DNA of 64,000 nucleotides. Source: Cordia subcordata (taxonomy: Eukaryota > Streptophyta > Magnoliopsida > Boraginales > Cordiaceae). The position numbers and the translations under genes are program-made. Positions 46,484-57,981 of the stretch are shown piece after piece (the stretch's first letter is position 1; every line of letters begins with the position of its first letter). Location: the NCBI GenBank assembly GCA_028554755.1, contig JAPTOF010000046.1:1-64000 (forward strand). The letters run 5' to 3'. Under the pieces are notes generated by a model. It worked only from the letters and a program-made list of their open reading frames with translations. It was not told the origin of the DNA and did no database searches.

Positions 46484-48315
46484 CTAAACAAGTAAATCGT
46501 CAAGTTTCCACAATTTACAAAGGGATTTGTTCAAATGCGTTGAAGGAAACTTCCTATTACAAGAAATTTTGACTCTAACATAATTGAAAATTGTGTTACA
46601 AACAAATTCCTCTGTCTTTGCTTCGTTCTTGAAGATTCTTCTATTTCTTTCCATCCAAATGTGATAGACAGCAGCGCCCAAGAGATGCTTGAGGATTGAT
46701 GCTTTCAAGTGTTTCGCATGAGCAAATGGAGTGATATAGTTGAAGATGTCTTGCCAACAAATAAGGCTTTCCAGAACAAGAGTTAAAGACAAGCCAAATC
46801 TCCAAATACGTTTAGTAAAACTACATTCAAAAAAGAGATGATCTCTAGTTTCACATCCCATATAGCAAAAGATGCAAGTGGTGCTATTGTTAAGCCCCCA
46901 AAATGAAATTCTGAATCTTGTAGCAAGGCGGTCATGATGTGCAAGCCAAATAATAAAGCTATGCTTTGGGTTGTGACCCTTGTGCCAAATGATATTATGA
47001 CCGCTGAAATGATTTCCTTTGATTCTAATATGCTCCCATGTATGTTTGAAAGAAAATTCACCATTAGGAGAAGGAGTCCAAGCAAAAGAGTCTTGTGAAT
47101 TCTCATCAAGTGCAAAGCTAGGTGCTTCAATAGAGGAGAGATGTAAAGGCCAACTCCAAGAGCCATTGAGAAAAATATCACTAACCTTTGCAAAGATGGA
47201 TGGGGTAGGAAAGATGTTGCTCCAATGTTCCAAAAGTGGTCCATGTTTATGCCAATTGTCAATCCAAAAGTGAGTGTTCATACCATTCCCAATGTAGTGC
47301 TTGGTAAAGTTTCTTGCATGGTCACGGCATGAAAGGATAGCCTTGAAAATCCAACTAGTATCATGAGATGCTTGCAAAGTCCAAATGGAAGAATCCTTGA
47401 TATGATTGCAATGAATCCATTGGCTCCAAAGTGATTCTTTAACAGCATACATTCTCCAAAAAATTTTGAGCATAAAAACTTTGTTGATTTCTTCAATTCT
47501 TCGAATGCCAAGACCACCTTCATTGAAAGGTAAACAAAGATCTTTCCAAGCAACTTTGGGGCCCGTACCTCTCCAAAGGAAAGCTTTAAATTTTGATTCA
47601 ATGGCTGCCAAGAGACTTTTTGGAAGAAGGATAGCATTTGCCCAATATGCACAAATTTGAATGAGAGTGGACTTGATAAGAACAAGTCTACCCACAAAGG
47701 ACAGCCAATTATTGCACCAAGCATCAAGTCTCGAATTAATCTTCTCCAATAGTGGGTAGCAATCCGCCTTCCGAAGCTTCCTAGACACAATAGGGATGCC
47801 TAAATACCGGATAGGAAGTTCACCCTCATGGAAACCCACTCTTCGAATAATGGCATCTTTGTTATCATTAGAAATTCCCCCAAAGAAAATGTCACTCTTG
47901 GATGGATTAATGTTCAGCCCGGAGAGAGTAGCAAAGGTCTTCAAAGTGTCCATAATGCAATCAATAGATGATAAATCACCTTTGCAAAAAATGAAGAGAT
48001 CATCCGCAAAACAAAGGTGCTTAAGCTTTAATCTTATGCATTTAGGATGAAAGTGGAATCGTGGGTTATCTTCCAGCTTATTCATCATACATGAGAGCAC
48101 CTCCATACAAATGACAAAAAGGTAAGGCGAAATGGGATCTCCTTGCTTTATACCATTTGCACCAGAAAAATAACCTTCTAATCCACCATTAATTGCAATA
48201 GTGAAACTGGGGGAAGTAACACAAGCCATAATCCATTTCACAAATCCATGAGGAAATCCAAAAGCAAGGAGCGTGCATTCAAGAAAATTCCAATTCAAAG
48301 AATCAAATGCTTTCA
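46484..48315 (-). pseudogene. LINE1 ORF2, RT palm to zf-RVT (open, 5'-truncated)
   Basis: About 610 codons without a stop. Starts at MKAFDSLNW, so the first catalytic Asp of motif A is lost. Then motif B GANGIKQGDPISPYLF, motif C CFADDLFIFCKGD, GELPIRYLGIPIVSRKLRKA, the thumb, and zf-RVT with HNPKHSFIIW, CIFCYMGCETRDHLFFEC and FTKRIW. Ends LDDLLV. It lacks endonuclease, RT fingers and its own start, so it is inactive as a LINE despite the open frame. Confidence 0.92.
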
Positions 48316-48332
48316 TGCCCACATGGGAATTT

Positions 48333-49311
48333 GACTCATCATAAGTGAGGGTTGACTTGATTGTGGGCCCAAAAGACGACCAAATTCTCATCCACGTTGG
48401 TATGCTTGGGAGAGCTCAAGTGTGAGCCCAAAGTGACATTAGAGCCTGCTCGAAAGTTATCACGTGAAAGTTGAGGGAATTCTGGACTATTTTGTAGTTG
48501 AATCAATTTTGAAGTGTTTTGGGGTCCGCCCAAATTGGTACCAAGAACATGAGTTGTCAAGTAGGGATTTGCTTGGCCATCAAATCCATTGCGATGTCTG
48601 GCCAAGGGTCCTACCGAATCTAAAAAGAAGCTATAAAGTGGGCAGTGGGTGCAAGCAAAGAACTGCTGGGTAATAATGTCTTTTCAACAATATTTTTACC
48701 CAAAAATCTTGAGCTATTTTCCATGGATTTTATGAGCTGCACATCACTATTTGGAGGTGAAACATTGTTCTCTAGGGAGGTAGAAGCATTATGAGTACCA
48801 TTAAGCTTGGTGTTGTGAGCATTAAACAATATGCTAGGTGGTGATTCACCCGAGAAGGTTTCATTCGTGAGCTGTACATCGACATCCTTGGTGCTTTCAT
48901 CATGAAGAATATAGCTTCTGTTAATAAGGCTTTGAACAAAGGCTCGTTTAGCTTTATCATCATCTTGGATTTTTGTTGCACCCAAAGATTTGCTCTTACC
49001 AACTTCCGAGCTTTTACCCCTTAAACTCGAGCTTGAGGGAAACTCCTCTTTCTTAGAAATAGAGGATGGAGAGGGGGAGAATCCCATTTCGCAGCAAGCA
49101 TCATATGCCATTCTAAACTCAATACTAGAGTTAGTTGAGTTATCTTCTTCTTCCTCAGCTGGATTGGAAAGATCTCCATACTGACCAAATTTCCCGTCTT
49201 TGTTACAAACTTTTGGTGCAAGTTCTTCATAGGTCTCTTTAAGTTTAGCATTAATGGCTTTAATTCTAGCACTTTTACAAGATGAAGTGTTGTTCTTCTT
49301 CTTAGCATGAT
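48333..49311 (-). pseudogene. ORF1 of the ORF1-only element, 5' part
   Basis: N-terminal ORF1: KKKNNTSSCKSARIKA near the start resembles KKKRNSPPTRTSTRLKA of LINE5 ORF1, followed by a Ser/acidic-rich region (AEEEEDNSTNSS). Frame breaks lie near 48610 and between about 48340 and 48390. The expected ATG (49306-49308) is one base out of frame with the conserved KKK stretch, suggesting an indel at the start. Confidence 0.75.
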
Positions 49312-49425
49312 TAAGAGGATGGAAATCAAAAGATAAAATATGGTAGATGAAAGAAGAAATTTTGGAGAGAAGTGAGAGCAAGGAACTTTGCTACAAGATA
49401 GGTTTATGAATTCAAGATTTGGTTG
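49312..49425 (-). other. 5' UTR of the ORF1-only element
   Basis: About 115 bp between the right TSD copy and ORF1, pyrimidine-rich on the sense strand (CTTGCTCTCACTTCTCTCC). It probably carries the internal promoter, as in other LINE-type elements; no specific box is recognised. Confidence 0.5.
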
Positions 49426-49492
49426 AGGTAAATGCTACTTTTTTTTTTTTTTTTGCGGGATAAGTAAGAAATTTAAATTACTTCATGAAAGC

Positions 49493-49504
49493 TGTACATG
49501 TACA
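49493..49504. other. TGTACATGTACA palindrome in LINE2 3' UTR
   Basis: A perfect 12 bp palindrome about 40 bp from the poly(A). The identical palindrome is at 52463-52474 in LINE3, and a related one (TTTGTACAAGTACAAA) is in LINE1. Confidence 0.7.
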
Positions 49505-49520
49505 AAAGTTGTGGAGGGAC

Positions 49521-52410
49521 CTATACAATGATATCTTCAAGTCTCCACATTTTACATAGAGCTTTGTTCAAAGATGAAGACTGAAATTTTCTACCAAAAG
49601 AGAGTTTAACTCTAACATCATTAAAAATAGTATCAAAAATAAATTCCTCGGTTCTTGCTTGATTCTTGAAGATTCGTTGATTCCTTTCAACCCAAATGTT
49701 GTAGATGGCTGCCCCAAGAAGATGCTTGAGAATTGTGGCTTTCAAATGTTTTTCAAGGGCAAAGGGAGTGAGGAAATCAATAATATCATGCCAACAAATC
49801 AGATTTTCCGGAACAAGAGTAAGTTGCAAACCCTTTCTCCAAATCCTCCTTGTGAAGTAACATTCAAAGAAGAGATGCTCTCTAGTCTCACAACCCATGT
49901 TGCAAAAGATACATGAAGGATTGATATTAAGCCCCCAATGTAAGATTCTGAATTTTGTGCTAAGGCGGTCATGGAATGCAAGCCAAGCAATGAAGCTATG
50001 CTTTGGGTTATGCCTCTTGTGCTAAATGAGATTGAAACCTTCAAAATGAGTGCCTTTTCTCCGAATACTATCCCAAGTGTGATTGAAAGTAAAGCTTCCA
50101 CTTGAGGAAAGATTCCATGAAATTCTATCCATTGTGTTTTTGTTAAGACTAAATTCTGGAACATCAACATGGGAGAGATGCATTGGCCAATTCCAAGAAC
50201 CATCAATTAAAATCTCACATACCTTTGCATGAATTGGGGGATGTGGAATGGCATTTGTCCATTGCTCAAAGAGAGAACCATCTTTGTGCCAATTATCGCT
50301 CCAAAAGAAGATGTTTGCTCCATTTCCAACCTTGTGCTTAAGGAATCCTTTTGCAATGGGACGGCAGCCAAGAAGTGTTTTAAAAACCCAACTTGCCTCC
50401 TTGGGAACTTGTGAATTCCAAATAGAAGAGTCTTTGATATAATTTGCTTGAACCCATTGACTCCAAAGTGTTTCTTTAATTGCATACATCCTCCAAAAAA
50501 TTTTCAGCATGTATGTTAAGTTTACCTCCTCAATGCTTCGGATACCAAGCCCCCCCTCCTTAAATGGGAGACAAATGTCCTTCCAAGCCACCTTAGGACC
50601 AGTCCCTCTCCACAAAAAGGCTTTGAATTTTGTTTCAATGGCAGCCATAACTCCTTTAGGTAAAAGGAAAGCGTTCACCCAATAAGCACAAATCTGAAGG
50701 AGAACCAATTTGATAAGCACAAGTCTCCCAGCAAAGGAGAGCCAATTGTTGCACCATGAGTCAAGCTTTGAAGTGATTTTTTCCAAGAGAGGACAGCAAT
50801 CAAGTTTTCTAAGCTTTCTTGAAACAAGTGGGATGCCCAAATAACGGATTGGAAGCTCACCTTCTTGGAACTCAATTCTATCCGTGATTGCTCTTTTCTC
50901 CTCATTTGGAACTCCACCAAAGAAGATAACACTCTTAGCATTATTGATAATCAGCCCTGAGTAAGTTGAAAAAGTTCTCAAAGTATCCATGATGTAATCA
51001 ATAGAATTCATGTCCCCTTTACAAAAGATAAGAAGATCATCCGCAAAACAAAGATGATTAAGCTTTATGCTTCCACATTTTGGGTGAAAATGAAACTTCG
51101 GGTTGTTTGCCAAGTTGTTTAGCATGCACGAAAGAACCTCCATACATAGGACAAAGAGATAAGGAGAGATAGGATCTCCTTGCCTAATGCCATTTGCACC
51201 CGAGAAGTAACCTTCCAAACCTCCATTGAGGGCAATGGAGAAGCTAGCGCTTTAATACAAGCCATAATCCAATCCACAAACTTTTTGGGAAATCCAAAAG
51301 CAAGAAGAGTGCATTCAATGAATCTCCAATTCAAGGAGTCAAAAGCTTTCATAATATCAACTTTAAATGCACATCTTGTGGAAATATGTCTCCTTTGATA
51401 ACCTCTCATGATGTCATGAGCAATAAGGATATTTTCATGGATGAGCCTACCCTTAATGAATGCTGATTGATTCCAAGAGATGAAGTTGGGTAAGCATACC
51501 TTTATCCTATTTGCAATGATCTTTGAGATGCACTTGTAGATGGTGTTACAACATGATATTGGCCTATAATCCTTGACCATGGAGGGATTTGAAGTTTTTG
51601 GCACAAGAGCAATAATTGTGGCATTTACCTCTTTGAGGAGATTGCTTGATTCAAAAAAACACCTGATTGCATTCAATACATCCTTCCCCACAATCTCCCA
51701 CGCAACCTTGTAAAAATGGGAAGTGTAGCCATCCGGACCCGGGCTTTTGTTTCGGTTGAGAGAAAAAAGCGCATTCTTGATTTCATCATCAGTTAGAGGA
51801 GCAATGGTGGTGGCAGCAAATTCATGATCAATTTGCTTGCCAATAATATTTTTCAAAAGATCAACATTTATGCTTGTGGAGGATTCAGCACCAAGAAGCT
51901 TCTTGAAATAGCCAATGAATTCCTCTTTCACTTCATCATCTTCAAGGAGAGTATGACCATTCTCATTCTTGATAGCATGGATAGTGTTATTGAGCTTCCT
52001 TCCTTTAACCACATTATGGAAGAATTTTGTATTTGCATCTCCTTCTTTGATCCAAGAAAGTCTTGACTTTTGGTAAAGCATGGCCTTTTGCTTTGCATCA
52101 AGCTCCTCCAATTTGCTCAAAATGCTTTTCTCCTTATCAATGAGAGAGTAATTATGCTCACCATTGAGGATAGAAAATTGAACACTTTCAAGCTCTTTCC
52201 TAAGATTTTTGATGACTAACGGAATGGCAGCAAAATGCTCTTTGTCGAAGGACTTTAGAGCAAGTTTCAATGCTTTTTGCTTTTGGTAAAGAATATACAT
52301 TGATGTACCAAAAACCTGTGTACACCAACAATCTTCAACAAGCTTAAGGAAATCCACATGAGACGTCCAAATATTGTAAAATTTGAAGGGTTTTGGTGAG
52401 GATTTCCAAG
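49521..52410 (-). pseudogene. LINE2 ORF2 (linker, RT, zf-RVT)
   Basis: Linker SWKSSPKPFKFYN; fingers NKSPGPDGYTSHFY and KDYRPISCCNTIYKCISKII; NQSAFIKGR; motif A FKVDIMKAFDSLNW; motif B GANGIRQGDPISPYLF; motif C CFADDLLIFCKGD; then ELPIRYLGIPLVSRKL and zf-RVT. Two lesions: a 1 bp loss near 51245 between motifs A and B, and TAG at 50022-50024 where LINE3 has Trp (NLIWHK). Otherwise intact to LEDIIV. Both catalytic motifs are present, so inactivation is recent. The endonuclease is missing because of the LINE3 insertion. Confidence 0.92.
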
Positions 52411-52462
52411 ACTTTTTTTTTTTTCGGAGTAAGTAAGGAATTTGGATTACTTCAAGAAAAAA

Positions 52463-52474
52463 TGTACATGTACA
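52463..52474. other. TGTACATGTACA palindrome in LINE3 3' UTR
   Basis: Same 12 bp palindrome and spacing to poly(A) as in LINE2. Confidence 0.7.
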
Positions 52475-52500
52475 AAAATAATGAAGGAAAAAAAGACAAC

Positions 52501-53149
52501 CTAAACAATGATATCTTCAAGTCTCCACATTTTACATAATGTTTTGTTCAATGGAGAAGATTGAATTTTGCCACCACTTGAGAGTTTTACTCTAACATCA
52601 TTAAAGAGAGTATCAAAGATGGACTCCTCGGTTCTTGCTTGATTTTTGAAGATGCGTTGATTCCTTTCAATCCAAATGTGGTAGATGGCTGCCCCAAGAA
52701 GATGCTTGAGAATTGTGGCCTTCAAATGCTTTTCAAGGGCGAAAGGAGTGAGAAAATCAATAATATCTTGCCAACAAATCAGATTTTTCGGAACAAGGGT
52801 AAGTTTCAGGCCCTTTCTCCAAATCCTCCTTGTGAAACAACATTCAAAGAAGAGATGCTCTCTGGTCTCACAACCCAAATCACAAAAGATACATGATGGA
52901 TTAATGAGAAGCCCCCAATGCAAGAGTCTGAATTTTGTGTTAAGACGATCATGGAATGCAAGCCAAACAATGAAGCTATGCTTTGGATTATGCTTCTTGT
53001 GCCAAATGAGATTTGACCCTTCAAAATAAGAACCTTTTCTTCGAATACTTTCCCAAGTGTGTTTGAAAGAAAAGCAACCACTTGGGGAGAGATTCCATGA
53101 GATTCTATCCATAGCGTTTTCATCAAGACAAAAATCTGGAATATCAACA
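52501..53149 (-). pseudogene. LINE3 ORF2 C-terminus (zf-RVT)
   Basis: Uninterrupted from NVDIPDF to LEDIIV, about 216 codons. Carries FSFKHTWESIRRKG, HNPKHSFIVW, CIFCDLGCETREHLFFEC and FTRRIW. Cut at its 5' side by the LINE4 poly(A). Confidence 0.9.
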
Positions 53150-53234
53150 TTTTTTTTTGCGGGGCAAGTAAGATGGGATATATTCCAATAATCAAAAAAT
53201 TACATGAACAAAGGATGTGGAGAGGTACAAGAAC

Positions 53235-56200
53235 CTATACAACTACATCATCTAATCTCCACAATTTACATAAAGTTTTGTTCAAAGAAGAAGACTGGAA
53301 TTTTCTACCATTTGTAAGTTTAACTCTAACATCATTAAAGATAGTATCAAATATAAATTCCTCGGTTCTAGCTTGGTTTTTGAAGATACGTTGATTCCTT
53401 TCAATCCAAATGTAGTAAATGGCTGCCCCAAGGAGATGCTTGAAAATTGTGGCCTTCAAATGCTTTTCAAGAGCAAAAGGTGTGACGTACTCGATAATAT
53501 CATGCCAACAAATCAGATTTTCCGGAACGAGAGTGAGTTGCAAGCCCTTTCTCCAAATCCTCCTGGTGAAACAACATTCAAAGAAAAGATGCTCCCTAGT
53601 TTCACAACCCATGTAACAAAAAATACACGTTGGGTTAATATGGAGTCCCCAATGCAAGATTCTGAATTTTGTGCTAAGGCGATCACGGAAAGCAAGCCAA
53701 ACAATGAAGCTATGTTTAGGATTATGCCTCTTGTGCCCGATGTAATGATAACCTTCAAAATGAGTGCCCTTCCTTCTAATACAATCCCAAGTGTGGAAGA
53801 AAGAGAAGCTTCCACTAGGAGAAAGGTTCCATAAAATTTTATCCATGGCTCGTTCAATAGGTTCAAAATCTGGAACATCAACTTGGGAGAGGTGAATTGG
53901 CCAATTCCAAACACCATTTGTGAAAATATCACTAACCTTTGAATGAAGTGGGGGATATGGAATTGTGTTAGTCCAATGCTCAAGAAGAAGGCCATCCTTG
54001 TGCCAATTGTCAATCCAAAAGAAGGTGCTTGCTCCATTGCCAATCTTGTGTTGGATATATCTCTTTGCCAAAACACGGCAGCCAAGAAGAGTTTTGAAAA
54101 CCCAACTAACATCCTTGGGAATATGTAACATCCAAATTGAAGAGTCTTTGATATAGTTGGCATGAACCCATTGACTCCAAAGTGAATCTTTAATAGCATA
54201 ACTCCTCCAAAAAATTTTCAGCATGTATGTAAGATTAACCTCTTCAATGCTCGAATACCAAGTCCACCCTCTTGAAAAGGGAGACAAACTTCCTTCCACG
54301 CCACCTTTGGACCAGTTCCTCTCCACAAAAAAGCTTTAAATTTTGACTCAATGGCTGCCACAACACCTTTTGGTAAGAGAAAACCATTTGCCCAATAAGC
54401 ACAAATTTGGAGGAGGACGGATTTGATGAGCACTAGTCTTCCCGCAAAAGAAAGCCAATTATTACTCCATGAATCAAGCTTAGAGTTGATTTTTCCAAGA
54501 GTGGACAGCAATCATTCTTCCTAAGCTTTCTTGAAACAAGTGGAATGCCCAAGTAACGGATTGGAAGTTCACCCTCTTGAAACCCAATTCTATTCATAAT
54601 TGCTCTTTTCTCTTCATTTGAGGCCCCTCCAAGGAAGAACACACTCTTTGCATTATTTACAACCAGCCCTGCATAAGTTGAGAAAGTCTTCAATGTGCTC
54701 ATGATACAATCAATTGAATACATATCCCCTCTACAAAAGATAAAAAGATCATTCGCAAAACAAAGATGATTAAGCTTGATGCTCCCACACTTTGGGTGGA
54801 AGTGAAACCTCGGATTAGAAGCCAAGTTGTTTAGCATGCATGTAAGCACCTCCATACAAAGAACAAAAATGTAAGGGGAGAAGGGATCTCCTTGCCGAAT
54901 GCCATTTGCACCAAAGAAATATCCTTCCAATCCTCCATTTAGGGCAATGCAAAAACTAGGAGTTTTAATGCACTCCATAATCCAGCCCACAAACTTTTTG
55001 GGGAAGCCAAAAGCAAAAAGGGTGCATTCAATGAATCTCCAATTTAAGGAATCAAAAGCTTTCATGATGTCGACTTTAAAAGCACATCTTGAAGTGATAT
55101 GTCTCCTTTGATAACCTCTCAAAATGTCATGTGCCATAAGAATATTTTCATGGATGAGTCTACCCTTCATGAAGGCTGATTGATTCCATGAGATAATGTG
55201 TGATAAGCAAGCTTTTAACCTATTTGCAATGATCTTAGAAATGCACTTGTAGATAGTATTACAGCAAGAAATAGGCCTATAATCCTTGACCATGGAAGGA
55301 TTTGAGGTTTTGGGCACAAGAGCAATGATAGTGGCATTTACCTCTTTAAGTAGCTTGCTAGAGTCAAAGAAAGATTTTATTGCATTTAGGACATCATTAC
55401 CCACAATCTCCCAAGCAGCCTTGTAGAAATGAGATGTATATCCATCCGGACCCGGGCTTTTGTTTGGGTTGAGTGAAAAAAGTGCCTCCTTGATTTCTTC
55501 ATTTGTGATAGGTGCAAGGGTGGTGGCAGCAACATCTTGATCAATTTGCTTGTCAAAGATATTTCTCAAAAGATCCACATTGATGGTTGTGGAAGAATCA
55601 GCACCAAGAAGCTTTTTGAAATAGCCAATGAATTCATCCTTAACTTCAGCTTCTTCAATAAGAATATGACCCTCCTCATTCTTGATGGCATGGATAGTAT
55701 TTTTGAGCCTCCTACCTTTAACAACATTATGGAAAAACTTTGTGTTTGTGTCTCCATCCTTGATCCAATTAAGTCTCGATTTTTGAAAGAGGATGGATTT
55801 ATTTTTGCTTCAAATTCCTCCAATGTGCTCAAAATGCGTTTTTCCTTATCAATGAGAGAAAAATCTCGCTCACCATTAAGGAGAAAAAGTTGCACACTAT
55901 CCAGCTCTTCCTTAAGCTTTTTGATGGCAAAAGGTATGGCAGCAAAGTGCTCCTTATCAAAGGATTTGAGAGCTATTTTTAAAGCTTTTTGCTTTTGATA
56001 AAGGATGTACATTGGTGTACCAAAGACCCGTGTACACCAATTTTCTTCAACAAGTTTGAGGAAATCCAAATGAGAGGTCCAAACATTATAAAATTTGAAA
56101 GGCTTTGGTGAGGATTTCCAAGACTTTCATGTTTGCATGATAAGGGGGCAATGATCAGAGACTCCGGGGCTAGCAATCAAAAGAAAAGAGTGTTGGTAAT

Positions 56201-56824
56201 TGTGTAGCCAAGTTCCATTGATGAGAGCTCTATCCAGCTTGCTAGCCAAGTAGTTTTGATTATGGCTTTTATTTGACCAAGTAAAACGTGGACCATGAGC
56301 ATTTGCTTCTTGCAACTTTGCATTAGCAACAAAGTTCTTGAACGCACCAGCACTCTTTGGGATAGAAAAAGTGTTTGATTTTTCTCCACAATGTAAGACC
56401 TCATTGAAATCCCCCATGAGACATAGGTCATGTTCATCACACCAAGTACACCAATACTCAAGCTTCCTCCAAAGTTCATATCTTTTGAAGCTTCATTGTG
56501 GCCATAGATGAAGGCAACAAAGAAGGATTTATGAACATGATCATCAAAATTAAAGAGCAAAGCTTGGTCACATGAGTCAATCCAAGTTGCTTTAATCCCT
56601 TTCTTCCAAAAAAGCCAAATCCGCCCCTTGATAATATCATCCATGTAGTTTGAAAAACCAAAATTTTCAAAATGAGCACTAATGAGATTGATATTTTCAG
56701 CACTAACCACCTTGTTCTCCAAAAGGCAAAGAATATCCAAGTGGTATTTATTGATCAGCAACTTTGCTTCCTTTTGCTTATTGGGGGAGTTAAATCCCCT
56801 AATATTCCATGAGCAAAAATTCAT
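53235..56824 (-). pseudogene. LINE4 ORF2 (full domain set, broken)
   Basis: Starts at the ATG 56822-56824 overlapping the ORF1 stop. EN: CSWNIRGFNSPNK, GDFNEVL, FTWSN, SDHCPL. RT: NKSPGPDGYTSHFY, motif A FKVDIMKAFDSLNW, motif B GANGIRQGDPFSPY, motif C changed to FANDLFIFC (AAT at 54751-54753 in place of the GAT Asp codon). zf-RVT: HNPKHSFIVW, CIFCYMGCETREHLFFEC. Lesions: frameshift near 56470, TGA at 56127-56129, frameshifts near 55805, 54497 and 54255. The Asp to Asn change in the catalytic pair would by itself abolish RT activity. Confidence 0.93.
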
Positions 56825-57981
56825 TGAGGGGGTATAGGAGGAGCACTAGGCTCAAAATCATGGTTGCTATTTGCATTTGACAAACCATCTTTTCCCAATT
56901 CATCAACACAATAATTCTGAACAAGGTGATTTTGATTCCCAATTTTGGCTTCTCCCACATGGCCGAGGACTTCAAAAATATTTGGGTGCTTCATTTTCGA
57001 GCTTGAGCGGTCAAGAGGAACCCTAGCAAAAGAATGATTAGAAGAAGATTCCTTAGCTTTTGGAGAGGGTCCATCTTCTTGAGAGATCTTAAGAGGAGCT
57101 TTTTTGCTCACGGGTTGCCATTCATAGTGAGTTTTTGATGGCTGTTTTGGAGGTTGCTTTTGAGATTGTGCTTTAGGTTTTAAGGGGCAATGATCCTCCA
57201 CATGGCCAACAACTTTACATTGAGAACATTTTGTTGGCTTCCATGCATATTCCACCTTGACTTTTGCCTTTGATCCGTTCATAAGCTTTGGGAAGACAAC
57301 ATCCGGAAGACTTTCCTCCAAGTCAACTTCAATGCAAACTCTTGCAAACTCCAAATTTCTTCTTGAATCAGTGAGAGCATCCATTTGGATTGGTTTTCCA
57401 ATGAAGGAGGCAATATACCCGAGTCCTCTTTTTGAGTGGAGGCTCATTGGAACATCCCAAAGTTTAACCCATAAAGGCACTCTTTTGCAAGAAAGGTTAA
57501 CAAATTCAAGGTTAGGTTCCCATTTCCTTAACAAAAGAGGCCTATGATTAACATGCCAAAGTTGTTGAAGAATTTTTTGGCAAAACTCTTCTTTTTCAAA
57601 TCTGAAAATGTAGAGACCCTTTCCTTTTGTATGAATATCAACCTTGCCAAATTTCTTCCAAACAAGTTCCACCATGTTTTTGATGAGAAAGAAGGGTGGG
57701 GGGCACCTAAGAATTGTCCAACAAGGCAATGATTCCAGAATTTATTACCCTCTTCACAAATATCCTCCGGGGGGTCGGCCACTTCTCTATTTCCATTAAC
57801 CAAATTGAAAACATGCACTTCATCAAATTTAAGATTAGTATTGAGATGTTCAGCAAACACACCACCCCAATCAGAAGAAGGATTATTTGCACTAGGCTCA
57901 AATCTTGGTCTAAGTGGTTTTTCCCAAGCATTATAGTGGCTGGATGTATGAACTTGATTATGCCTAGCAATAAAAGACGGG
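56821..57981 (-). pseudogene. LINE4 ORF1, C-terminal part
   Basis: Reads NAWEKPLRPRFEP, DWGGVFAEHLNTNLKFDEV, HCLVGQFLG, then after a frameshift near 57705 the DUF4283-like core (KNMVELVWKKFGKVDIHTKG, LWHVNHRPLLLRKWEP, KLWDVPMSLHSKRGLGYIAS) and knuckle CSQCKVVGHVEDHC. The stop overlaps the ORF2 start as ATGA. The N-terminal part continues at 63822-64000, beyond LINE5. Confidence 0.9.

Larger units (their letters stand above)
46390..48315 (-). mobile_element. LINE1: 5'-truncated LINE inside the ORF1-only element
   Basis: 1926 bp, truncated inside RT motif A. It has a perfect TSD and a 21-base T-run on the + strand (46387-46407, first three bases counted in the TSD). The poly(A) is the longest in the window and the ORF is unbroken, so it is among the youngest insertions. 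Confidence 0.92.
46373..48332 (-). repeat. 17 bp TSD around LINE1
   Basis: TGCCCACATGGGAATTT occurs at 46373-46389 and 48316-48332. The ORF1 of the host element reads across the joint (SNSHVG then RNFPLGNKAPF), confirming the insertion. Confidence 0.93.
44890..49425 (-). mobile_element. Complete ORF1-only (half-LINE) element
   Basis: Bounded by a perfect 15 bp TSD, GAGGTAAATGCTACT at 44875-44889 and 49426-49440. After removal of the nested LINE1 and its extra TSD copy the element is about 2.6 kb. It consists of a ~115 bp 5' UTR, one ORF1 frame of about 750 codons (decayed), a ~195 bp 3' UTR with stem-loop, and poly(A). No ORF2 is present although both ends are defined, so this is not a simple 5' truncation. 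Mammalian HAL1 elements have the same ORF1-only organisation. Dependence on a LINE ORF2 in trans is inferred. Confidence 0.82.
49441..52412 (-). mobile_element. LINE2
   Basis: The T-run 49440-49454 abuts the right TSD copy of the ORF1-only element exactly. The body covers ORF2 from the linker to the end. The sense strand begins at AAAGTCTTGGAAATCC, where LINE3 has inserted; the endonuclease and ORF1 are not in the window. No TSD is resolvable for it here. Confidence 0.85.
52413..53150 (-). mobile_element. LINE3 (3' part only)
   Basis: The T-run 52413-52424 sits in LINE2 at GATTTCCAAGAC, the linker start; LINE4 has the undisturbed equivalent at 56117-56131. Only the last ~740 bp are visible before LINE4 interrupts it. 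Terminus on the sense strand: CCTTACTTACTCCG plus A-run. Confidence 0.85.

Noticed and set aside
53943..54156. Short + strand frames opposite LINE4 zf-RVT
   Set aside because: Antisense shadows recurring at the same place in LINE2 and LINE4; no independent support.
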